DNA of 64,000 bases from Synaphobranchus kaupii (taxonomy: Eukaryota; Chordata; Actinopteri; Anguilliformes; Synaphobranchidae), in assembly GCA_029718625.1 (NCBI GenBank), contig CM056381.1:1009684-1073683 (forward strand). Reading direction: 5' to 3'. The position numbers and the translations under genes are program-made. A model generated the notes under the pieces. The model was not told the DNA's origin, did not search any database, and worked only from the letters and a program-made list of their open reading frames with translations. This document shows, one piece after another, positions 52,301 to 64,000 of this stretch; position 1 is the first letter of the stretch, and every line of letters starts with the position of its first letter.

Positions 52301-55300
52301 CACTGTGGTTAAATAAACTTGATTTCCTGTCTATCTCAATAAAAAATATTTAACGTTTGCATTTCTTTAATTTTTTGGACGTAAGACTATAGTCTTATGT
52401 TTATTGCTGTTTTTCCCTTGCAACACATTTTTCATTGTATTTTTCTTCAAACATAATTTTATATCATTGTGGTTGTTAAATAAACTTGATTTCATATCTA
52501 TTTGAAAGAAAAACTGACATTTTTAATGTTTGCAATTTTTTCCACTTTTTGGACGTAAGACTATATAGTCTTATGTATTTTGCCATTTCCCACGCAAAAC
52601 ACATTTTTCATTGTAAATTTCTTCAAACATATTTCCATTTGTTTATTTCATTGTGGTTGTTAAATTAACTTGATTTCATATCTATCTGAATCAAAAAATG
52701 AAATTTTTAAAATTTGCATTTCTTTAATTTCTGGACGTAAGACTATAGTCTTATGTTTATTGCTGTTTTTCCCTTGAAACACATTTTTCATTGTATTTTT
52801 CTTCAAACATAATTTTATATCACTGGTTGTTAAATAAACTTGATTTCCTGTCTATCTCAATAAAAAAAATTTTACGTTTACATTTCTTGAATTTTCTGGA
52901 CGTAAGACTATATAGCCTTATGTATTTTGCATTCCCAACCCAAAAACACATTTTTCATTGTAAATTTCTTCAAACATATTTCCAATTGTTTATTTCATTG
53001 TGGTTGTTAAATAAACTTGATTTCATATCTATCTGAATCAAAAAATGAAATTTTTAAAATTTGCATTTCTTTAATTTTCTGGACGTAAGACTATAGTCTT
53101 ATGTATTTTGCCATTTCCCACGCAAAACACATTTTTCATTGTAAATTTCTTCAAACATGTTTCCAATTGTTTATTTCATTGTGGTTGTTAAATAAACTTG
53201 ATTTCATATCTATCTGAATCAAAAAATGAATTTTTTAAATTTGCATTTCTTTAATTTTCTGGACGTAAGACTACAGTCTTATGTTTATTGCTGTTTTTCC
53301 CTTGCAACACATTTTTCATTGTATTTTTCTTCAAACATAATTTTTATATCATTGTGGTTGTTAAATAAACTTGATTTCATATCTATCTGAAAGAAAAACT
53401 GACATTTTTAATGTTTGCAATTTTTTCCACTTTTTGGACGTAAGACTATAGTCTTATGTATTTTGCCATTTCCCACGCAAAACACATTTTTCATTGTAAA
53501 TTTCTTCAAACATATTTCCCTTTGTTTATTTCATTGTGGTTGTTAAATAAACTTGATTTCATATCTATCTGAATCAAAAAATTTGATTTTTAACGTTTGC
53601 ATTTCTTTAATTTTCTGGACGTAAGACTATAGTCTTATGTTTATTGCTGTTTTAACCTTGAAACACATTTTTCATTGTATTTTTCTTCAAACATAATTTT
53701 ATATCACTGTGGTTGTTAAATAAACTTGATTTCCTGTCTATCTCAATAAAAAAAAATTTTACGTTTACATTTCTTGAATTTTTTGGACGTAAGACTATAG
53801 CCTTATGTATTTTGCATTCCCAACCCAAAACACATTTTTCATTGTAAATTTCTTCAAACATATTTCCATTTGTTTATTTCATTGTGGTTGTTAAATTAAC
53901 TTGATTTCATATCTATCTGAATCAAAAAATGAAATTTTTAAAATTTGCATTTCTTTAATTTTCTGGACGTAAGACTATATTATAGCCTTATGTATTTTGC
54001 CATTTCCCACCCAAAACACATTTTTCATTGTAAATTTCTTCAAACATATTTCCATTTGTTTATTTCATTGTGGTTGTTAAATTAACTTGATTATATATCT
54101 ATCTGAATCAAAAAATGAAATTTTTAAAATTTGCATTTCTTTAATTTTCTGGACGTAAGACTATAGCCTTATGTATTTTGCCATTTCCCACGCAAAACAC
54201 ATTTTTCATTGTAAATTTCTTGAAACATATTTCCATTTGTTTATTTCATTGTGGTTGTTAAATAAACTTGATTTCATATCTATCTGAAAGAAAAACTGAC
54301 ATTTTAATGTTTAATGCAATTTTTTCCACTTTTTGGACGTAAGACTATAGTCTTATGTATTTTGCCATTTCCCACGCAAAACACATTTTTCATTGTAAAT
54401 TTCTTCAAACATATTTCCATTTGTTTATTTCATTGTGGTTGTTAAATAAACTTGATTTCCTGTCTATCTCAATAAAACTTTTTTAACGTTTGCATTTCTT
54501 TAATTTTTTGGACGTAAGACTATAGTCTTATGTTTATGGCAGTTTTTCCCTTGAAACACATTTTTCATTGTATTTTTCTTCAAACATAATTTTATATCAT
54601 TGTGGTTGTTAAATAAACTTGATTTCATATCTATTTGAAAGAAAAACTGACATTTTTAATGTTTGTAATTTTTTCCACTTTTTGGACGTAAGACTATAGT
54701 CTTATGTATTTTGCCATTTCCCACGCAAAACACATTTTTCATTGTAAATTTCTTCAAACATATTTCCATTTGTTTATTTCATTGTGGTTGTTAAATAAAC
54801 TTGATTTCATATCTATCTGAATCAAAAAAAAAACATTTTTAACGTTTGCATTTCTTAAATCTTTTGGACGTAAGACTATAGTCTTATGTATCTTGCCGTT
54901 TCCTACCCAAAACACATTTTTCATTGTATTTTTCTTCAAACATAATTTTATATCACTGTGGTTGTTAAATAAACTTGATTTCCTGTCTATCTCAATAATA
55001 AAAGTTTTACGTTTAAATTTTTGAATTTTCTGGACGTAAGACTATAGTCTTATGTTTATGGCTGTTTTTCCCTTGAAACACATTTTTCATTGTTAATTTC
55101 TTCAAACATATTTCTATTTGTTAATTTCATTGTGGTTGTTAAATAAACTTGATTTCATATCTATCTGAAAGAAAAACTGACATTTTTAATGTTTGCAATT
55201 TTTTCCACTTTTTGGACGTAAGACTATAGTCATGTATTTTGCCATTTCCCACGCAAAACACATTTTTCATTGTAAATTTCTTCAAACATATTTCCATTTG

Positions 55301-58300
55301 TTTATTTCATTGTGGTTGTTAAATAAACTTGATTTCCTGTCTATCTCAATAAAACTTTTTTAACGTTTGCATTTCTTTAATTTTCTGGACGTAAGACTAT
55401 AGTCTTATGTTTATTGCTGTTTTAACCTTGAAACACATTTTTCATTGTATTTTTCTTCAAACATAATTTTATATCACTGTGGTTAAATAAACTTGATTTC
55501 CTGTCTATCTCAATAAAAAATATTTAACGTTTGCATTTAATTTTTTGGACGTAAGACTATAGGTCTAATGTTTATTGCTGTTTTTCCCTTGCAACACATT
55601 TTTCATTGTATTTTTCTTCAAACATAATTTTATATCATTGTGGTTGTTAAATAAACTTGATTTCATATCTATCTGAAAGAAAAACTGACATTTTTAATGT
55701 TTGCAATTTTTTCCACTTTTTGGACGTAAGACTATAGTCTTATGTTTATGGCTGTTTTTCCCTTGAAACACATTTTTCATTTTATTTTTCTTCAAACATA
55801 ATTTTATATCACTGGTTGTTAAATAAACTTGATATCCTGTCTATCTCAATTAAAAAATTTTAGGTTTACATTTCTTGAATTTTCTGGACGTAAGACTATA
55901 GCCTTATGTATTTTGCCATTTCCCACCGAAAACACATTTTTCATTGTAAATTTCTTCAAACATATTTCCATTTCTTTATTTCATTGTGGTTGTTAAATTA
56001 ACTTGATTTCATATCTATCTGAATCAAAAAAAAATTTTTTTAACGTTTGCATTTCTTAAATCTTTTGGACGTAAGACTATAGTCTTATGTATTATGCCGT
56101 TTCCTACCCAAAACACATTTTTCATTGTATTTTTCTTGAAACATATTTCCATTTCTTTATTTCATTGTGGTTGTTAAATTAACTTGATTTCATATCTATC
56201 TGAATCAAAAAATGAAATTTTTAAAATTTGCATTTCTTTAATTTTCTGGACGTAAGACTATAGTCTTATGTTTATTGCTGTTTTAACCTTGAAACACATT
56301 TTTCATTGTATTTTTCTTCAAACATAATTTTATATCACTGTGGTTGTTAAATAAACTTGATTTCCTGTCTATCCCAATAAAAAAAGTTTTACGTTTAAAT
56401 TTTTGAATTTTCTGGACGTAAGACTATAGCCTTCTGTATTTTGCCATTTCCTACCCAAAACACATTTTTCATTGTAAATTTCTTCAAACATATTTCCATT
56501 TGTTTATTTCATTGTGGTTGTTAAATAAACTTGATTTCCTGTCTATCTCAATAAAACTTTTTTAACGTTTGCATTTCTTTAATTTTTTGGACGTAAGACT
56601 ATAGTCTTATGTTTATGGCAGTTTTTCCCTTGAAACACATTTTTCATTGTATTTTTCTTCAAACATAATTTTATATCACTGGTTGTTAAATAAACTTGAT
56701 TTCCTGTCTATCTCAATAAAAAAAGTTTTACGTTTACATTTCTTGAATTTTCTGGACGTAAGACTATAGCCTTCTGTATTTTGCCATTTCCTACCCAAAA
56801 CACATTTTTCATTGTAAATTTCTTCAAACATATTTCTATTTGTTAATTTCATTGTGGTTGTTAAATAAACTTGATTTCATATCTATCTGAAAGAAAAACT
56901 GACATTTTTAATGTTTGCAATTTTTTCCACTTTTTGGACGTAAGACTATAGTCTTATGTTTATGGCTGTTTTTCCCTTGAAACACATTTTTCATTGTATT
57001 TTTCTTCAAACATAATTTTATATCACTGTGGTTGTTAAATAAACTTGATTTCCTGTCTATCTCTCAATAAAACTTTTTTAACATTTGCATTTCTTGAATT
57101 TTTTGGACGTAAAACTATAGTCCTTATGTTTATGGCTGTTTTTCCCTTGAAACACATTTTTCATTGTATTTTTCTTCAAACATAATTTTATATCACTGTG
57201 GTTAAATAAACTTGATTTCCTGTCTATCTCAATAAAAAATATTTAACGTTTGCATTTCTTTAATTTTTTGGACGTAAGACTATATATAGTCTTATGTATT
57301 TTGCATTCCCAACCCAAAACACATTTTTTATTGTAAATTTCTTCAAACATATTTCCAATTGTTTATTTCATTGTGGTTGTTAAATAAACTTGATTTCATA
57401 TCTATCTGAATCAAAAAAATGAAATTTTTAAAATTTGCATTTCTTTAATTTTCTGGACGTAAGACTACAGTCTTATGTTTATTGCTGTTTTTCCCTTGAA
57501 ACACATTTTTCATTGTATTTTTCTTCAAACATAATTTTATATCACTGTGGTTGTTAAATAAACTTGATTTCCTGTCTATCTCAATAAAAAATTTTTTACG
57601 TTTACATTTCTTGAATTTTCTGGACGTAAGACTATAGCCTTATGTATTTTGCATTCCCAACCCAAAACACATTTTTCATTGTAAATTTCTTCAAACATGT
57701 TTCCAATTGTTTATTTCATTGTGGTTGTTAAATAAACTTGATTTCATATCTATCTGAATCAAAAAATGAATTTTTAAAAATTTGCATTTCTTTAATTTTC
57801 TGGACGTAAGACTACAGTCTTATGTTTATTGCTGTTTTTCCCTTGCAACACATTTTTCATTGTATTTTTCTTCAAACATAATTTTATTTAATTGTGGTTG
57901 TTAAATAAACTTGATTTCATATCTATCTGAATCAAAAAATGAAATTTTTAAAATTTGCATTTCTTTAATTTTCTGGACGTAAGACTATAGCCTTATGTAT
58001 TTTGCCATTTCCCACCCAAAACACATTTTTCATTGTAAATTTCTTCAAACATATTTCCATTTGTTTATTTCATTGTGGTTGTTAAATTAACTTGATTTCA
58101 TATCTATCTGAATCAAAAAATGAAATTTTTAAAATTTGCATTTCTTTAATTTTCTGGACGTAAGACTATAGTCTTATGTTTATGGCAGTTTTTCCCTTGA
58201 AACACATTTTTCATTGTATTTTTCTTCAAACATAATTTTATATCACTGGTTGTTAAATAAACTTGATTTCCTGTCTATCTCAATAAAAAAAGTTTTACGT

Positions 58301-61300
58301 TTACATTTCTTGAATTTTCTGGACGTAAGACTATAGCCTTCTGTATTTTGCCATTTCCTACCCAAAACACATTTTTCATTGTAAATTTCTTCAAACATAT
58401 TTCTATTTGTTAATTTCATTGTGGTTGTTAAATAAACTTGATTTCATATCTATCTGAAAGAAAAACTGACATTTTTAATGTTTGCAATTTTTTCCACTTT
58501 TTGGACGTAAGACTATAGTCTTATGTTTATGGCTGTTTTTCCCTTGAAACACATTTTTCATTGTATTTTTCTTCAAACATAATTTTATATCACTGTGGTT
58601 GTTAAATAAACTTGATTTCCTGTCTATCTCTCAATAAAACTTTTTTAACATTTGCATTTCTTGAATTTTTTGGACGTAAAACTATAGTCTTATGTTTATG
58701 GCTGTTTTTCCCTTGAAACACATTTTTCATTGTATTTTTCTTCAAACATAATTTTATATCACTGTGGTTAAATAAACTTGATTTCCTGTCTATCTCAATA
58801 AAAAATATTTAACGTTTGCATTTCTTTAATTTTTTGGACGTAAGACTATATATAGTCTTATGTATTTTGCATTCCCAACCCAAAACACATTTTTCATTGT
58901 AAATTTCTTCAAACATATTTCCAATTGTTTATTTCATTGTGGTTGTTAAATAAACTTGATTTCATATCTATCTGAATCAAAAAATGAAATTTTTAAAATT
59001 TGCATTTCTTTAATTTTCTGGACGTAAGACTACAGTCTTATGTTTATTGCTGTTTTTCCCTTGAAACACATTTTTCATTGTATTTTTCTTCAAACATAAT
59101 TTTATATCACTGTGGTTGTTAAATAAACTTGATTTCCTGTCTATCTCAATAAAAAATTTTTTACGTTTACATTTCTTGAATTTTCTGGACGTAAGACTAT
59201 AGCCTTATGTATTTTGCATTCCCAACCCAAAACACATTTTTCATTGTAAATTTCTTCAAACATGTTTCCAATTGTTTATTTCATTGTGGTTGTTAAATAA
59301 ACTTGATTTCATATCTATCTGAATCAAAAAATGAATTTTTAAAAATTTGCATTTCTTTAATTTTCTGGACGTAAGACTACAGTCTTATGTTTATTGCTGT
59401 TTTTCCCTTGCAACACATTTTTCATTGTATTTTTCTTCAAACATAATTTTATTTAATTGTGGTTGTTAAATAAACTTGATTTCATATCTATCTGAATCAA
59501 AAAATGAAATTTTTAAAATTTGCATTTCTTTAATTTTCTGGACGTAAGACTATAGCCTTATGTATTTTGCCATTTCCCACCCAAAACACATTTTTCATTG
59601 TAAATTTCTTCAAACATATTTCCATTTGTTTATTTCATTGTGGTTGTTAAATTAACTTGATTTCATATCTATCTGAATCAAAAAATGAAATTTTTAAAAT
59701 TTGCATTTCTTTAATTTTCTGGACGTAAGACTATAGTCTTATGTTTATTGCTGTTTTTCCCTTGAAACACATTTTTCATTGTATTTTTCTTCAAACATAA
59801 TTTTATATCACTGGTTGTTAAATAAACTTGATTTCCTGTCTATCTCAATAAAAAAATTTTTACGTTTACATTTCTTGAATTTTCTGGACGTAAGACTATA
59901 GCCTTATGTATTTTGCCATTTCCCACCCAAAACACATTTTTCATTGTAAATTTCTTCAAACATATTTCCATTTGTTTATTTCATTGTGGTTGTTAAATTA
60001 ACTTGATTTCATATCTATCTGAATCAAAAAATGAAATTTTTAAAATTTGCATTTCTTTAATTTTCTGGACGTAAGACTACAGTCTTATGTTTATTGCTGT
60101 TTTTCCCTTGAAACACATTTTTCATTGTATTTTTCTTCAAACATAATTTTATATCACTGGTTGTTAAATAAACTTGATTTCCTGTCTATCTCAATAAAAA
60201 ATTTTTTACGTTTACATTTCTTGAATTTTCTGGACGTAAGACTATAGCCTTATGTATTTTGCATTCCCAACCCAAAACACATTTTTCATTGTAAATTTCT
60301 TCAAACATATTTCCAATTGTTTATTTCATTGTGGTTGTTAAATAAACTTGATTTCATATCTATCTGAATCAAAAAATGAAATTTTTAAAATTTGCATTTC
60401 TTTAATTTTCTGGACGTAAGACTATAGTCTTATGTATTTTGCCATTTCCCACGCAAAACACATTTTTCATTGTAAATTTCTTCAAACATGTTTCCAATTG
60501 TTTATTTCATTGTGGTTGTTAAATAAACTTGATTTCATATCTATCTGAATCAAAAAATGAATTTTTTAAAATTTGCATTTCTTTAATTTTCTGGACGTAA
60601 GACTACAGTCTTATGTTTATTGCTGTTTTTCCCTTGCAACACATTTTTCATTGTATTTTTCTTCAAACATAATTTTATATCATTGTGGTTGTTAAATAAA
60701 CTTGATTTCATATCTATCTGAAAGAAAAACTGACATTTTTAATGTTTGCAATTTTTTCCACTTTTTGGACGTAAGACTATATAGTCTTATGTATTTTGCC
60801 ATTTCCCACGCAAAACACATTTTTCATTGTAAATTTCTTCAAACATATTTCCCTTTGTTTATTTCATTGTGGTTGTTAAATAAACTTGATTTCATATCTA
60901 TCTGAATCAAAAAATTTGATTTTTAACGTTTGCATTTCTTTAATTTTCTGGACGTAAGACTATAGTCTTATGTTTATTGCTGTTTTAACCTTGAAACACA
61001 TTTTTCATTGTATTTTTCTTCAAACATAATTTTATATCACTGTGGTTGTTAAATAAACTTGATTTCCTGTCTATCTCAATAAAAAAATTTTTACGTTTAC
61101 ATTTCTTGAATTTTTTGGACGTAAGACTATAGCCTTATGTATTTTGCATTCCCAACCCAAAACACATTTTTCATTGTAAATTTCTTCAAACATATTTCCA
61201 ATTGTTTATTTCATTGTGGTTGTTAAATAAACTTGATTTCATATCTATCTGAAAGAAAAACTGACATTTTTAATGTTTGTAATTTTTTCCACTTTTTGGA

Positions 61301-64000
61301 CGTAAGACTATAGTCTTATGTATTTTGCCATTTCCCACGCAAAACACATTTTTCATTGTAAATTTCTTCAAACATATTTCCATTTGTTTATTTCATTGTG
61401 GTTGTTAAATAAACTTGATTTCATATCTATCTGAATCAAAAAATTTGATTTTTAACGTTTGCATTTCTTTAATTTTCTGGACGTAAGACTATAGTCTTAT
61501 GTTTATTGCTGTTTTAACCTTGAAACACATTTTTCATTGTATTTTTCTTCAAACATAATTTTATATCACTGTGGTTGTTAAATAAACTTGATTTCCTGTC
61601 TATCTCAATAAAAAAAATTTTACGTTTACATTTCTTGAATTTTTTGGACGTAAGACTATAGCCTTATGTATTTTGCATTCCCAACCCAAAACACATTTTT
61701 CATTGTAAATTTCTTCAAACATATTTCCAATTGTTTATTTCATTGTGGTTGTTAAATAAACTTGATTTCATATCTATCTGAAAGAAAAACTGACATTTTT
61801 AATGTTTGTAATTTTTTCCACTTTTTGGACGTAAGACTATAGTCTTATGTATTTTGCCATTTCCCACGCAAAACACATTTTTCATTGTAAATTTCTTCAA
61901 ACATATTTCCATTTGTTTATTTCATTGTGGTTGTTAAATTAACTTGATTTCATATCTATCTGAATCAAAAAATGAAATTTTTAAAATTTGCATTTCTTTA
62001 ATTTTCTGGACGTAAGACTATATTATAGCCTTATGTATTTTGCCATTTCCCACCCAAAACACATTTTTCATTGTAAATTTCTTCAAACATATTTCCATTT
62101 GTTTATTTCATTGTGGTTGTTAAATTAACTTGATTATATATCTATCTGAATCAAAAAATGAAATTTTTAAAATTTGCATTTCTTTAATTTTCTGGACGTA
62201 AGACTATAGCCTTATGTATTTTGCCATTTCCCACGCAAAACACATTTTTCATTGTAAATTTCTTGAAACATATTTCCATTTGTTTATTTCATTGTGGTTG
62301 TTAAATAAACTTGATTTCATATCTATCTGAATCAAAAAATTAAATTTTTAACGTTTGCTTTTCTTTCATTTTTTGGACGTAAGACTATATATAGTCTTAT
62401 GTATTTTGCCGTTTCCTACCCAAAACACATTTTTCATTGTAAATTTCTTCAAACATATTTCTATTTGTTAATTTCATTGTGGTTGTTAAATAAACTTGAT
62501 TTCATATCTATCTGAAAGAAAAACTGACATTTTAATGTTTAATGCAATTTTTTCCACTTTTTGGACGTAAGACTATAGTCTTATGTTTATGGCTGTTTTT
62601 CCCTTGAAACACATTTTTCATTGTAAATTTCTTCAAACATATATCTATTTGTTAATTTCATTGTGGTTGTTAAATAAACTTGATTTCATATCTATCTGAA
62701 AGAAAAACTGACATTTTTAATGTTTGCAATTTTTTCCACTTTTTGGACGTAAGACTATAGTCTTATGTATTTTGCCATTTCCCACGCAAAACACATTTTT
62801 CATTGTAAATTTCTTCAAACATATTTCCATTTGTTTATTTCATTGTGGTTGTTAAATAAACTTGATTTCCTGTCTATCTCAATAAAACTTTTTTAACGTT
62901 TGCATTTCTTTAATTTTTTGGACGTAAGACTATAGTCTTATGTTTATGGCAGTTTTTCCCTTGAAACACATTTTTCATTGTATTTTTCTTCAAACATAAT
63001 TTTATATCATTGTGGTTGTTAAATAAACTTGATTTCATATCTATTTGAAAGAAAAACTGACATTTTTAATGTTTGTAATTTTTTCCACTTTTTGGACGTA
63101 AGACTATAGTCTTATGTATTTTGCCATTTCCCACGCAAAACACATTTTTCATTGTAAATTTCTTCAAACATATTTCCATTTGTTTATTTCATTGTGGTTG
63201 TTAAATAAACTTGATTTCATATCTATCTGAATCAAAAAAAAACATTTTTAACGTTTGCATTTCTTAAATCTTTTGGACGTAAGACTATAGTCTTATGTAT
63301 CTTGCCGTTTCCTACCCAAAACACATTTTTCATTGTATTTTTCTTCAAACATAATTTTATATCACTGTGGTTGTTAAATAAACTTGATTTCCTGTCTATC
63401 TCAATAATAAAAGTTTTACGTTTAAATTTTTGAATTTTCTGGACGTAAGACTATAGTCTTATGTTTATGGCTGTTTTTCCCTTGAAACACATTTTTCATT
63501 GTTAATTTCTTCAAACATATTTCTATTTGTTAATTTCATTGTGGTTGTTAAATAAACTTGATTTCATATCTATCTGAAAGAAAAACTGACATTTTTAATG
63601 TTTGCAATTTTTTCCACTTTTTGGACGTAAGACTATAGTCATGTATTTTGCCATTTCCCACGCAAAACACATTTTTCATTGTAAATTTCTTCAAACATAT
63701 TTCCATTTGTTTATTTCATTGTGGTTGTTAAATAAACTTGATTTCCTGTCTATCTCAATAAAACTTTTTTAACGTTTGCATTTCTTTAATTTTTTGGACG
63801 TAAGACTATAGTCTTATGTTTATGGCAGTTTTTCCCTTGAAACACATTTTTCATTGTATTTTTCTTCAAACATAATTTTATATCACTGTGGTTAAATAAA
63901 CTTGATTTCCTGTCTATCTCAATAAAAAATATTTAACGTTTGCATTTCTTTAATTTTTTGGACGTAAGACTATAGGTCTAATGTTTATTGCTGTTTTTCC
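49325..64000. repeat. ~178-bp AT-rich satellite, right segment, about 82 copies to the window edge
   Basis: Same monomers as 44030-47472. Higher-order structure is clear: a ~1.56-kb block is tandemly duplicated (GACTATATATAGTC at about 57278 and 58844), a ~535-bp trimer is duplicated (GTTTGTAATTTTTTCC near 61275 and 61810), and private variants recur at ~8.05 kb (TTGATTATATATC near 54090 and 62140) and ~8.41 kb (TATAGGTCTAATG near 55557 and 63971). The ORFs in it are chance readings of the repeat. Confidence 0.97.

Noticed and set aside
44525..60905. Short ORFs in the satellite, such as NTMKNVFQGKNS-like and FLDVRLYSLMYF-like readings
   Set aside because: The same readings recur in monomer after monomer and break wherever the monomer length changes; no coding constraint is visible.

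Overview
The window is nuclear DNA of a teleost fish. It holds interrupted genes with GT/AG introns, fish-type DNA transposons (a Sleeping Beauty-like Tc1 element and a THAP-bearing element), tRNA-derived SINEs, and very many micro- and minisatellites. One SINE carries a TGTAA-repeat tail like that of eel UnaL2/UnaSINE, which hints weakly at an early-branching teleost. The species cannot be fixed from the sequence.

Layout. (1) 1-9200: the 3' end of pak5 (+), four exons coding the C-terminal half of the kinase domain and the stop at 7640-7642; its 5' exons lie left of the window. (2) 9350-14000: intergenic, with a 40-bp minisatellite and an inverted-repeat MITE. (3) 14603-24306: lamp5 (-), a complete six-exon coding region of 279 codons. 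(4) 26101-27627: an intronless ankrd63-like gene (-) with an upstream TATA box. (5) 27800-36000: intergenic, with a minisatellite, a UnaSINE-like SINE and a Sleeping Beauty-like foldback element. (6) 36000-43572: the last eight coding exons of plcb4 (-), coding the C-terminal coiled-coil domain and the ATVV end. (7) 44030-64000: about 100 copies of an AT-rich ~178-bp satellite, presumably inside a plcb4 intron because the catalytic exons must lie beyond the right edge. It is broken at 47473-49324 by a 1.85-kb Kolobok-like transposon with a THAP exon and a P2X7-ballast-like region.

The order pak5(+), lamp5(-), ankrd63(-), plcb4(-) combines what mammals keep on two paralogous loci: PLCB4-LAMP5-PAK5, and PLCB2-ANKRD63-PAK6. 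This suggests an ancestral PAK-LAMP5-ANKRD63-PLCB block. The genes are mainly neuronal signalling and membrane genes in other vertebrates; nothing here shows direct cooperation.

The most unusual points are: a 70-bp minisatellite that repeats the 3' splice site of the last pak5 exon; tandem arrays abutting about half of the visible splice junctions; a satellite whose monomer carries a 16-bp perfect palindrome with TA-step length variants at its centre; and the THAP/P2X7-like transposon. Exon borders were set by hand from splice signals, reading phase and remembered family sequence; no alignment was run.
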